This document shows, in pieces, positions 12,518 to 23,190 of a DNA stretch of 64,000 bases. The position numbers and the translations under genes are program-made. This DNA is from Siphonodentalium dalli (taxonomy: Eukaryota > Mollusca > Scaphopoda > Gadilida > Siphonodentaliidae), in the NCBI GenBank assembly GCA_032622095.1, contig CP136066.1, positions 109,077,319-109,141,318 of the forward strand. The letters are read 5' to 3'. The number at the start of each line of letters is the position of its first letter. Positions within the stretch are counted from its first letter, which is position 1. The notes beneath the pieces are model-generated. The model did not search any database. It worked only from the letters and a program-made list of their open reading frames with translations, and was not told the DNA's origin.

Positions 12518-14093
12518 TGTTAAATGTATCGACTACTAGAGACATAACATCAATCGGGCATTTTTTCAGATACTCGGAAATCACATTATCTATACCACAA
12601 GCTTTATTGTTGTTCAACTTGGAAACTGATCTGTGAACTTCTTCCATTGTAAATGGTTTGTTAATATCCTCATTTATACATGTTTCACATAAATTTATCA
12701 TTTGTTTCAGACTCTTCAGAACCCAATATGGGCATAGCCTTCTGACAGGAACTTGGTGTGTTTTTCATATGCATTCAAAGTAATATTCTCAGACTGGGCC
12801 TTAGAGTTCACATTAGGTTTAAGAACCTTCCAGTATTCTCCACGATTGTCGTTACGTAGGTTTAGTAGGTTAGCATGCACATTTTTGTTAAACGTTTTTC
12901 TTTCTCGTCGCATTGAGTGTTTGTAATCACGAGCTAATTCTTTGATTTTCGTTCGAGATTCCGGAGTATTGATCTTTTTAAGTTGCTTTTTGCGAAGTTT
13001 GCTCGTTTTGTTTTGCAATCATTATTGAACCATTGTTTATTAAAATTTCGCATTGTCTTTTTTTTTGGAATGAATTGCATTCTTTTGCAATTCCCAGCTG
13101 TTTGACTGGTGTTATAAATATTCCATTCAAATCTGCTACCAAGTTACGCTGATGGGGTCATTGTCACAAGGCTCCGGTCACATTCGTAGCCAGCTTTTTA
13201 AAACGATCACAAATGTAGCCAGCTTTTCTACGGCGATCACATTTGTAGCCAGCTTTTTATATTCACGCAGCCTCAATGAACAATATTATGTTAGTCTAAT
13301 TTTTCTGAGTTGATGAATGAAAAACAACATAAATTTTAATTTGATATTAGTTCATCTAATAACCTGAGGTTTCCGATCAATGTCGTTAGGTGCTCGAATT
13401 ATATTCCAATATAAGTTGATAAACGAAGTCAGTTTTGGAGCATGAAGTCGATATTTTAGTCACGAACGCGATGACGTCATATTTCGCACCATATAAAGCA
13501 TGCAATTAGAAAAGCTGGCTACGAATGTGATCGCCGGCGAAAAGCTGGCTACATTTGTGATCGATTTAAAAAGCTGGCTACGAATGTGACCGGAGCCTTG
13601 TGACAATGACCCCATCGGCCCATGTTACATATAACATCTGATTTCTGAACAATAGTTCAGTTTTCTTTTTCTGAACTAATTGTTTGTGAATCAAAACTAT
13701 TATCATATATTTCACTGAATTATGACAAATGTGTTCTCAAAGGTACATAATCAGGGAAAAGAATATATCTTGATGAACCATTATTTTCCATCCTTCATAT
13801 CAAAGTTGGGTTGTATATGTGAATCACTTGAAGTTGAGTGTTTGAGTGAGTTCACACAAACATTGACACATAGTCCCCTGTGAACATCTGAAAGGCATTC
13901 ATCAAAATCATTGATGTAAAAATCTGAAATAGAATTAATAAAATCATGTGATATGATAGTATAATCAATTGTGCTATTACCATTAGCAGTTTGACAGGTG
14001 AAATCTCCCTCGACTTTGTCTGATCCCCAACGTCCATTAAGAAACAACATTTCTTGTGCTCGGTATAAATTTACCAATTTGCGACCATTATTG
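12518..14093 (-). pseudogene. LINE ORF2, endonuclease end and linker to RT
   Basis: NGNSTIDYTIISHDFI (about 13980-13930) is the catalytic C-terminal part of the APE endonuclease. The linker has FNKQWFNND (about 13040) and a frame with LARDYKHSMRRERKTFN (12960-12890). Then SKLNNNKACGIDNVISEYLK (about 12635-12575) gives the start of the RT domain, ending at the TA insertion. A frameshift lies near 13020, and an unrelated TIR element interrupts at 13151-13616. Confidence 0.85.
13151..13616. mobile_element. MITE with triplicated-motif TIRs, inserted in LINE ORF2
   Basis: Ends GATGGGGTCATTGTCACAAG and its inverse. Each arm of about 105 bp holds three copies of a module of about 31 bp containing TCACATTTGTAGCCAGCTTT. 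The arms are nearly identical. No target duplication could be read with confidence and no coding sequence is present. Module triplication inside TIRs is unusual. Confidence 0.85.
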
Positions 14094-14097
14094 TTAA

Positions 14098-14573
14098 AGG
14101 CACGGTTGGCGTTCGTTGCAGAAATATTCATATTTGTTCAAATCGCAAATCAACAGAAGGAATATTAATATATATATAGTTTTGTTCATATGACAAACAT
14201 AATCAGCGCATAAATAGTATATGGTCGTCAAGATTTACGATGGTGTACGCAAACAAGAGCCTGCTCGTGTTACAGTAGTTTTGCTTCTGTTTATAAACGC
14301 TCTTTATGATTTCATAAGAGGAAAACAGCAACAAATAACGCTCTTTATGTTTACCATATCCGGATCTAAACAAAGCCAGGTTCTGTAACGTTTTTTTTAG
14401 TTTGTTTACATAACAAAGGAAAAACATATGAAAATAATATACTGTTTATGCCATATTTCTGATTGGTATAAGAACAAGGTCTGTCTACATTTTACTATTC
14501 TTTCTGTTTATGGTGGTTTTTGACGGAGGTGAATATTTTAACAGCATACCCACCACCAACGCCGCCCGTATCT
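14098..14573. mobile_element. TTAA-flanked MITE inserted in the LINE endonuclease
   Basis: TIRs AGGCACGGTTGGCG (14098) and CGCCGCCCGTATCT (to 14573) are flanked by TTAA (14094-14097 and 14574-14577). Removing the element plus one TTAA restores the LINE codons R-D-T-I-V-N-N-N-G-R-K, so the target duplication is certain. It carries two exact ACGCTCTTTA decamers 41 bp apart (14297 and 14338). Confidence 0.85.
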
Positions 14574-14577
14574 TTAA

Positions 14578-15734
14578 CAATGGTATCTCTGTTACATCGA
14601 AAGCTAGACAATCCATGGGCTATAAGATTATTCTCAGTATACTCATCCTGTGATGAAATAGCGCTGATACCGGTCTTGTATATAGAGATGTCATTATTAA
14701 TCTCAATATCATCCAATCTGCCTGTACGACTGTTAAAATCGCCCATCATAATGATAGGACAATCCAATGTGGATTTTATAGTAAGGATATCCTCTGTAAT
14801 ATTGTCAAATATTTCACCATCATGTTGTACTGATGCTTCATGCGGAATGTACGTCACCTGCCCAACTACAAAATTGATACCTAATACCTTTCCATTAAGG
14901 TGCACCCAGTAAATATTTTCACAAGTTGACTGATAATCTTGTAAAATCTTAACATAACACGAAACTAGTCCGCAAAGTTCATGTGTGCCACCAAGAGAAT
15001 TGGGGTGTGTTTATGTTTCATGGTAAACGGTTTAAAAACCCTGTAAAATCATTAGGATCAATAAAATTTGTCATAGTCTCACTGAGGAAAATCATATCCA
15101 AGTTTTGGCAATATGATTCAAGAATACCAAGATTCAATTTGCTTTGTACACCATTCACATTTAAACATGTGAATTTTAGCAGAGATTCAGTTACAGTTAC
15201 TGATAATGCTTCATCCTCTTCAAAAGATACATCGCTGTTTACATGTGCATTACATTTAGAGAGACAGTGGTCAGGAATAGAAGTAGCAGCCTCTGTATGT
15301 ATTTTTGGGAGCTCTGGTAACGCAGTATTCTGAATGTTTTCTTCGTTTTCAGAAAGATTTTGAAATAAAATAAGTTTGTTTAAGCAGTCTAAGTGTACTG
15401 GGTCTAACTCTTTTCTATCAACACCGATTGACAAATTCGGATTCACCGAGTGAACCGTGTAAGTTTGATCTGTAGACGAACAATGGTCACCATTACTGAA
15501 TTGTGTATTTGGGAGCTCGGAGAGTGTATTTATATTATTTACATCATTAATGTTGGTCAGATTAATTTCTTGATAATCAGAAAAAGTTTGAAAGAGAAAA
15601 AGTTGGTTCAGGCAATCTGTATGTATTGGACCTAACTCTTTAATATCAACAGATTCATAATCATTATTTATCCAGCAACAGTTAAGTGAATTAACACTAT
15701 AATTATTATCAACTGATTGTGATACATTAACCAC
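14578..15734 (-). pseudogene. LINE ORF2 N terminus and APE endonuclease
   Basis: Starts at ATG 15734. The first roughly 150 residues hold a tandem duplication (VDIKELGPIHTDCLNQLFLF against VDRKELDPVHLDCLNKLILF). The endonuclease begins with KFTCLNVNGVQSKL (about 15185-15140) and FLSET. After a frameshift near 15010 it continues with GKVLGINFVVGQVTYIPHEA and the catalytic MMGDFNSRTG (about 14750). It is broken by the TTAA MITE at 14577. Confidence 0.85.
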
Positions 15735-15803
15735 TAGGCTACTAGTACTAGTAGGGCAAACATGGACATGTTTGTTGTCAGTAGTGTAGAGATAGGATCT
15801 GTC

Positions 15804-17134
15804 CTACAGAGACAAATACATGTCAAGGCTGCTAACCCTTTCCTCTGACCACCCTAGTTTGAACAAATCGTCTGGGGAGGTAACAATATGTTTAACATTT
15901 TTCCCATTTTTCATTTCCTTGAGAGAACAATTGATCTTCCCATCTATTGTCCATACTGCCTCTGTATCGACATCATTCTTCAATTCACGAACGATCCTGC
16001 TTCGAAGCCTTGTCAGATCCTCATCTATGTATACATCTCTCCGCTCAGGGATACTTCTAAGCCTTTTCTTGCTTCTCACAATCCTTGTCTTGAGATCCCT
16101 CAGAACAAATTTAGCAATAATAGGGTTCGGTCTCCCCGGTTTCCCAGGTATACGATGGCTAACTGAAATGTCCTCCTGATTCACCTCGATACCCAGATCT
16201 TTAACAAGATCGATAATCAGCTGGATTGTGTCTTCGCTAGCTTACCCGCGAAGCCCGAAGACTCGTAAACTGCTCTTCCTACCATGTTGTTCTAGGTCAT
16301 CATATTTGAAGGCTTGAAGCTGGCATTGTCTATGTAATTTACTGACCATTTTCTTCATTTCAGAGATTTTATTGTCATCAGCTTTCATCATGTTAGACAC
16401 AATTACTTTTAAAGCCTCACTAACTGATGCAACAACTGCTGCTGTTATTACTGCACTAATAACACCAGTGACTACTTTCTCGTTGTAAATGGGCCTAGCA
16501 ATAGATTCATCTTGTGACTTACTGTCAAGTGTTCGCGCTGGACCGAAAATTTTTATGGCCAAAAGTTTAGCTAAATGAAAATTTTATTAGCCAAATTAAA
16601 AAAACTTTGGCCAAATGGTTTTTGGCCAAATTAAAAAAAACTTTGGCCAAATTAAATCCTCATTTTCTGGGCAGTTCACTTTAAAACAATATTATACGAA
16701 CATAGGTATCACACATGCAGATCAATTCATAAAACATTAATATAGAATACCGCGGGATTTCACATCGGACCATACGCAAAAAGCCCGGTGAAAATAAAGT
16801 TTAGCCAAAATTTTAGCCAAATGAATTTTTTATTAGCCAAATTTGAAAATCAAGTTTAGCCAAAAGTTTAGCCAAATGAACTTTTCATTAGCCAAATTCG
16901 AAAAAGATTGGCTATTGGCTAATTTGGCTACCGACAGCGCGAACCCTGCTTACTGTATGTAGCATTAGCAGCACCACCTTTCTTTGTTGTTAATTTCTTT
17001 GCATTTTTGGTACCTCCATTTACAGAGTTAGTAATATTACTCGTGCCCTCAACTTTGTTCATAGAATTCACAACACTCTGCACCGCATCACTAACAGCAA
17101 GGCTAATTGCGTTACTATCTGTGTTTTCATTCAT
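15804..17134 (-). pseudogene. LINE ORF1 (L1-ORF1p-like RNA-binding protein)
   Basis: Begins with ATG at 17134 (MNENTDSNAISLAVSDAVQS), a basic low-complexity N terminus, then a likely coiled region ending LQAFKYDDLEQHGRKSSLRV, an in-frame TAA near 16242, and an RRM-like part with SVSHRIPGKPGRPNP, IIAKFVLRD and VYIDEDLTRLRSR, ending at 15804. The order (coil, QHGR motif, SHR, IIVKF, NEDL-like) is that of L1-type ORF1 proteins. It is interrupted by an hAT element at 16526-16948. The opposite-strand open frame here is its shadow. Confidence 0.8.
16526..16948. mobile_element. hAT-type MITE with 8 bp duplication, inserted in LINE ORF1
   Basis: Left end CAAGTGTTCGCGCTG and right end CAGCGCGAACCCTG are imperfect inverted repeats of a CAGGG-type terminus. 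Exact 8 bp duplications CTTACTGT lie at 16518-16525 and 16949-16956. An 8 bp duplication with CA-G termini is diagnostic of hAT. The 423 bp body is built from repeats of TTAGCCAAATGAA / TTGGCCAAATT and has no transposase. Confidence 0.85.
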
Positions 17135-17150
17135 TTCTCGAGTTTTCTTG

Positions 17151-17570
17151 ATAACACGAAGACAGGTGACTTAGAATAAATTAGAATATTCCATAACACA
17201 TAATGTTCATGACTTGGTCCGTTCGGTATTATTCCATCTTAGTCTATAGTTCATATAATTTCTATTACAATGCATATGTAGTCACTAAAGTCCCTAAAAC
17301 TTATTATGTTTTAGATTTGTTCCTGCTTCGGCACGGCAGACGACAATTGAATAGGGAGCGTTCGATTTGCAGCCTAGTTTCATGATGCAGACACTGCACC
17401 TGTATGAACTGAATAGTTAAGGCACTCTTGCCGACTCCGCCAACTGTTTGTAGCTTTGACTGCGATTATTTGGATCATGTCCTCGGGACATCTTTTTATT
17501 TTTCATATATGACAATTAAACGCACTTTATTTCCTGTCGCTTTCTTCTTTTGCGGATGATTTAAAGGTAC
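17151..17570. other. Non-coding stretch
   Basis: Nothing recognised between the LINE 5' side and the next MITE; it may contain the LINE 5' UTR. Confidence 0.4.
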
Positions 17571-17574
17571 TCAA

Positions 17575-17989
17575 TCCGATTCGATGGACCCCATACATGT
17601 ATCATCAGATTCCAACGACAACATTTTTTTGAAATGCCGCTTCAGTTATCAGATCGAGTAATGCCCCAAAATAGTAATGCTATATAACTAGTCAACTACA
17701 TGTATAGTATAAAATTGTCCAAAACCTCTTATTTTTTATCAACATTTTGCTCAACGAAATTTTGCCGATTTGTCAAATATCTTACATAAAAAAAGCCACT
17801 TTCTCTCGTCGACTATTTACTGGGCCACCTAAAATGATCGGTGGTCAAAAATAGTAGATTTCAAACATCGATATCTGATCACTATGAGCTTTGATGGGTG
17901 GGTTCCTCGACTCTAATCAAATAATTTTTACCCCCCCCCCGAACCAAAGGAAACAGTAATTTTCGAGCGTTATTTCGGATTATGCATCT
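17575..17989 (+). mobile_element. TTAA-flanked MITE, family A copy 1
   Basis: Ends AGGTACTCAATCCGA (17575) and TCGGATTATGCATCT (to 17989), flanked by TTAA at 17571-17574 and 17990-17993. 415 bp, non-coding. Other copies lie at 27022, 34284 (rearranged), 35042 and about 39610. TTAA use suggests piggyBac or Kolobok mobilisation. Confidence 0.8.
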
Positions 17990-17993
17990 TTAA

Positions 17994-18768
17994 GATATTA
18001 TTAACGCAGAATATAAATTTGTATATGACTGCTTGATTGAGTTGAGGGGTCGACATGGTGTCGCTGTCGTGTTGTGAAAGAATACATATACGCTCTTTGT
18101 ACAAATTGGGATTGTATCTGCTATGCTCAAAAGCGTTTATAATTTCCGGTGGTCATGCATATTAAAGAGCGTTATTTCATGTGTTCCTTAAAAAAGTTTT
18201 CATTGCAGTCATATTCATTATAAATTAGGGAAGGGGGTAGCAATGGTTGTGTGCTATGAGAAGTGGTAATTAATTTTCATAAGTTTTGTTTGTCTGATTC
18301 AAATTACCCGAAAGTAACTTGGTGTCGGTCAGAAACTGGGAAGGAGTTCTCTATATGAGTGAATATGTGAGTGCATCATAGTTATTAGATGAGATGTGTT
18401 CTATATTTGTTTTAAGTGTTCTTGTTTCATGCATTTTTAAATTGGGGTACATTTAAACGAGTCCGGGTTTATTGTGCTCGTATGCTATTTTATTTTATGG
18501 AAAAGTACACCTGTCAAATACTCGTGATGTAATATTCCAATTAATAGTGCATTGTATACGGGCAGTAAGTGTATTGCTGTTTTGTTGTCGGCTAATCGCA
18601 AGGTAGGATACGCAAATATATATACGTTATATGGGAAGAGCACCCCACAGTGTGGATCATGGACATTTATGAGCAATGGCACATGATTGATAACAGACCC
18701 ACATGTGACTAAACGGATATCAAGCCAAAGGTCGACGTCAAGCAAGATTGATTCCACCTAATGCGCAT
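17994..18768. other. Non-coding stretch with two decamer motifs
   Basis: Holds ACGCTCTTTG at about 18090 and an exact TAAAGAGCGT at 18163-18172. The 90-codon minus frame at 18485-18757 has no recognisable domain. Confidence 0.4.
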
Positions 18769-19268
18769 AAGATTGTCCATTAATAAATGGACAATCCGTA
18801 CCTAAATTTTCATTAATTAATGGTCAATCCGACCACGCGACATATTTAGATAATCCTGCATGTCAGCTTCATATTTAATCTGAAGGGTAATAACTCTATA
18901 AAGAATGTACCTTTACTAAGTAACGGCGATTTGTATGAGAAATTGCAACACCACAATAAATCAACTCTGGTGAAATATAAGTCAAATTCTTTTATAGGTT
19001 GGGTGGTCTTGCGGTAACGCTCTTTAAAAACACTTCTTCAAATATTTCCGTTATTTCGTCAAAAACACTTCAAATATCTCCGTTATTTCGTCAAAAACAC
19101 TTCTTCAAATATCTCCGTTATTTAGTTAATACAAATTAAATTAAATGATTAGCGTTAATGGTTCTTTCTAAATGGACAATCGCGACCACGCGTACCACGC
19201 ATGGTCGGATTGACCATTAATTAATTAAAATTTAGGTACGGATTGTCCATTTATAAATGGCCAATCCT
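18769..19268. mobile_element. MITE with GATTGTCCA terminal inverted repeats, copy 1
   Basis: The left arm starts GATTGTCCATTAATAAATGG and continues CAATCCGTACCTAAATTTT. The right arm is the complement ending at about 19266. Arms include ACCACGCG. The interior has three tandem copies of CTTCAAATATCTCCGTTATT at 19031-19125. A second copy lies at 36669-37199. No coding sequence; target duplication unresolved. Confidence 0.75.
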
Positions 19269-20041
19269 TAAAGAATTACCTGATTGATTCCCACGTATTT
19301 CATATTCACACGATACTTTAACTTTATTTCGGATACATTTCCATTGCTGGAATACTTCGTAAGAAAAAATCAACCACACAAGTCGGATCGGCCGAGAAGT
19401 GAAATGAGTTAAAGTTGCATATAACGGCCTAGACTCAAATCAAGACCACATTGCCGTTTGAAGCCTGCAATTGTGCTTGTTTTCGTTATACACCCCGCTC
19501 CCGGAATCAACATATATAGGCCGATAAATACGTTAAGTTCTCTAGATCGTTCCTTGTAGCATATTTCATATGTGGTAATAATAAAGAGCGTTCATTGTAT
19601 GGATATTTCTTATGTTGTAATAATAAAGAGCTTTTACCTCACTTCTGCGCGTAAAATTGAAATCAGCTGATAATTCTGAATAACTTTCGATTTTTTTTTT
19701 TTTTCAAAAATAGAGTGAATAACAGTTTTTTTGTGTGTGTATTTATAGACCTACATGCATATTATACTGGCCACCAAATAACGTAAACAAGGTTCAAATG
19801 ATCCATGTCCGTTCAACTTTTTAGAACCTAAAATATGTGTAAGTCCTACGTAATTTGCAATAGTAAGACGATAGGTCGATAAATACACGAAATCTTGCAA
19901 TACAGACTTAACATGCGTAAACTCTGAAAAAGCTCATAGACGTAATAAGTTTTTTTGCTGAAGAACCGTGAGATATAAATAAGCACTCTTTGTGTTCACA
20001 ATATCTGGAATATACTGGCAAGAAACAGTCTTCAGTGTTTA
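19269..20041. other. Non-coding stretch with paired TAAAGAGCGT motifs
   Basis: TAAAGAGCGT at 19582 and TAAAGAGCTT at 19624, 42 bp apart, within a near-duplicated GTAATAATAAAGAGC context. No exon seen. Confidence 0.45.
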
Positions 20042-20368
20042 ATGCTGAAGAAAATTTATAAATTCCAAGACTTAATTAAGTCTTACCCATTTAAAAGCTC
20101 CGAACATTGCCGTAATGTGACAGAAGTGAATGGAATGGAACAAACTACCTGTTTATATAATCAATGCAACCCCAATTTCAGATTTCAAAGCCAATTTAGG
20201 GATGACAGACCCAATAACAAAGCCCCCTCTTATTTTTATATCGGAAAAAGGAAAATAAATACAATACACTGTAAAATGCGGAATTATTGTAGTGATCTCC
20301 GTTCGGATATGTTTGATAATCAAAATAGACCTGCAATCTCAGACTTCGCAAGACCCCACAATTTGTAA
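20042..20368 (+). pseudogene. Probable LINE ORF2 C-terminal fragment
   Basis: A 108-codon frame whose C-terminal half reads SYFYIGKRKINTIHCKMRNY then CSDLRSDMFDN. This resembles the LHARLRxNCSxLNxDLF motif preceding the C-terminal Cys motif of CR1/Jockey-like ORF2 proteins. The N-terminal half is not recognised, and no RT core lies upstream. Confidence 0.4.
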
Positions 20369-21427
20369 CGAAACCGGGGGGGGGGGGGGGGAGAATTTGT
20401 TTTTCCGACACGTAGGCTGGGGGTGGTGGGTGTCAAAATATTTTCCTTCACACATTTTATTGGATCTTTACTAGTTTGTACAGGTTTGTAACACTAAGGA
20501 ATCAATAATAAGGAACTGCAACAACACTAAACACACTAGCACCATTGGATGTTGGTTTGTGCCTCATTAGGACAAGTGAAAGTATTCTTAATGCAGCTGA
20601 ATCGCCCATGCAGTATTCTATGTAATTAACATCAAATAAGGATAACATGTAACATACCTAGACTTGTGAGTGGATAACACAATTATCTCATATGTGAGAA
20701 AAGAGATAGAAAATGGTCATAATTCACAATGTCATGAACTAAAGGTGTAGGTTTGTTTTTTATTATATGCTTTACTCTCACATGCTACACTTGAGCAGTC
20801 CAATATAAATAATGCCTTTTCTGAACTCATACAAGATTCCTGAATTCATACAAGATAAACTGTGAACGTTATAAAATTCCTAACCAATCCTGACCAATCT
20901 GAATCAATTGGAATCAATCATAACATTAACTTTCTTTTATTTCCCATTGGTGCTCCTGGGTGCTCTAGTGTATTGCTATATGTGCGATAAACATGTTTTA
21001 GTAATAACCTATCTGATATAATGCAATCACCTATATGGTGTAAAACAAAATCACCTATCTGGTGTAGAGCAATATCACCTACCTGGTTTATAGACATAAT
21101 ATTTTTTATAAATTTCCATAAAAAAGTAACAAAACACAAAAACTAAAAAGGTCTCTAAAAAGGACTACCACACATATTTGGCACTAAACAGTGACTATTA
21201 ATTATGATTAACCGTGCGCGCTGTGTCAGTGACCGGTTACCCACTCAGGCTTAGCTGCTATTCACAATAGCAATAAAGCTGCTTTAATAATAGGTTTTGT
21301 GACGAGAAGGAAATTTAATGCAATCTGGACACAATACAATGACTTCAGTTTATCAATAAAATGTTCGATGGTATATAAATATTAGAACGTCAGTTTGTCT
21401 ATAAATGTTCGATATAATATAATGATT
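20369..21427. other. Non-coding stretch with poly-G tract
   Basis: A run of G residues at about 20376-20391, followed by GGGGGTGGTGGGTGTCAAAA-type sequence that recurs near 21885 and 37220. From 20900 to 21090 there are short direct repeats around ATCACCTATCTGGTGTA. No exon. Confidence 0.45.
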
Positions 21428-21561
21428 AGAGCATATCTTGTCGTTGACTACGCGAATGTAGTGGCCATTGGGAATGGTGTAGTTCACTCGCCTTCGGCTC
21501 ATGAACTACACCCTTCCCACTGGCAACTACATTCGCATAGTCAACTCCAAGCCATGCTCTA
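21428..21561. repeat. Hairpin element with TTCGGC loop
   Basis: GTTGACTACGCGAATGTAGT is matched by ACTACATTCGCATAGTCAAC (to 21545), with a loop centred on CTCGCCTTCGGCTCATG. Outer arms AGAGCATxxCTTG extend it to about 21428-21561. The same type of element lies at 44274-44384. Confidence 0.8.
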
Positions 21562-23110
21562 TTCATATACTAAACTTTAAAATAAATTGACTGCAGAGCT
21601 GTGGAAATATGATATTTAACAAAAAAGATTAATGATGCCATATCTTGTGAGGCCGTCAATAACTGCAGTGTGGTATACCGGGTCAGAGTATGTCTGACTG
21701 AACTGCCATGTTATCTGCAACATTTACATCTGTAAGTGTTTGACTCATGTTTCTAGGGACAAAATCCACTGCAGTCAAGAATATACTACTAGAGACCAGT
21801 CCTGCTGTTCATTACGAGATTCACTGAATCTCAATGTAGGAGGTTTGGTCCTGGTTTTCTCTGTATGTTTGTGTTTTGCGTTCCACTAGGGGGTGGGTGT
21901 CAAAACATGGCTGGAAAAAACTCTATGAAATGGAAAAAAAATTGGGGTCGGGGGTAGGTGGGTCCAAAAAGTGGTCATCGGCAAAAAAGTAGCATACGTG
22001 TCTGGAATTTTTTTTCGACCCCCCCCCCCCCCCCTGACGAAACGGGGTACATGTTACATCACGTACGAAGTAACTTTTTAAACGCTATCTTAATTATGAC
22101 AAACGGTTCAATAATTCAGTGTAGTTGGGTCCATGTGATACAGAGACAGTGCATAATTATGCAATCGATTGTCTGTTATTGGGCACATGCAATCTCGATC
22201 TTCAAAACCAGATTGATAACTTATAGATCCCACGCACACCACCCACCATATTTCTACTCTGGAAGCAGAACATTCAACATTACCCAGTTATTATAAATCT
22301 GAATATTCCATTACGATATGTCGACTGTTTCACAAGAAATCAACTCGACATTTCTGCATTGCATTAACACTTGAAACGCAAATAAGAGTGAAATAACGGT
22401 TCGACACGAGCTTTATTCGTGTATCACCTCACAATGACCAAAATACACGTTGACAAACTCACCTGTCTGCCATTTTCTCTCGGTCTTTCCCGATTTTTCA
22501 ACTTTCAAAAACATTTTAAAAATCGGAATCGAAGGGGGACACGATAAAAATCTAACTGGAACATAAAACGGGACAGGAATGATTTTCGGGGAACAGATGA
22601 GCACCAGTGTATAAACAACCTCTTACCATTTTGCTGTCTTGTTTCACCCAAGGGTGATATTAGCGTAGAGAAACTTAGCTGTTAGTGTGCCAGCCAAAAT
22701 AGTATGGGTCTCGGTTTACCATTATGCATAAACGTTAGCCCAAATACCTGTCAAATTACCATTGGTTTTGCAAACTCCACACAGTACCTTCTCCGTTATC
22801 ACTGGGCTATGCGAGTAATTATATCGAATCGCGTCAAACCAGCCCAAATATATTGACAGGTGTCAATTGGGAAACACTAATGTGAGCCGAATAAACTGCG
22901 TAAGCGTGGTATTATGTCAAGTGTTCTCCATTTAATTGTTTCCCAATGGATATGAATGAAATGTTTAATGTATGTCCGTGTTTGGATATGGAACACATAA
23001 ACGTTTTGCATTACACAAAAACGTATTAATTCTTTTGTAAAATAATTCATGTGTGATCTGATGCCTGAATCTTTTATGTTTGTTAACATGTGTGCTCCAT
23101 TCTATTGTAT
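21562..23110. other. Non-coding stretch with poly-C tract
   Basis: No exon recognised. A C run lies at about 22018-22034. Scattered short frames lack motifs. Confidence 0.45.
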
Positions 23111-23190
23111 CGAGAGAGGGCTTCATAAGTTGCAAAACTTGTGTCCAATCACTTTTGCATATTATCTAAATAAAATATGTTTCAAGTTAT
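23111..23190 (+). repeat. LINE 3' tail, copy 2 of 5
   Basis: GAGAGGGCTTCATAAGTTGC, AAACTTGTGTCCAATC and AAATAAAATATGTTTCAAG match the tail at 5561. No ORF2 sequence lies upstream, so this is a very short 5'-truncated LINE insertion. Confidence 0.7.

Larger units (their letters stand above)
7935..17150 (-). mobile_element. Near full-length LINE (ORF1 + ORF2), split by nested insertions
   Basis: Reading right to left: ORF1 (17134-15804), ORF2 with APE endonuclease (15734 to about 13.6 kb), reverse transcriptase (12.7-9.6 kb) and C-terminal domain (9.4-8.7 kb). The likely 3' end is an AATAAACATTCATTCATTCG-type tail at about 7935-7960. It is interrupted by elements at 10294-12515, 13151-13616, 14098-14573 and 16526-16948. 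Removing three of them with one target copy restores the local reading frame. Stops and frameshifts make it dead. The clade is probably CR1/L2/Jockey-like. The 5' boundary is not defined. Confidence 0.8.

Noticed and set aside
15820-16179. Plus-strand 119-codon open frame
   Set aside because: Antisense shadow of LINE ORF1.
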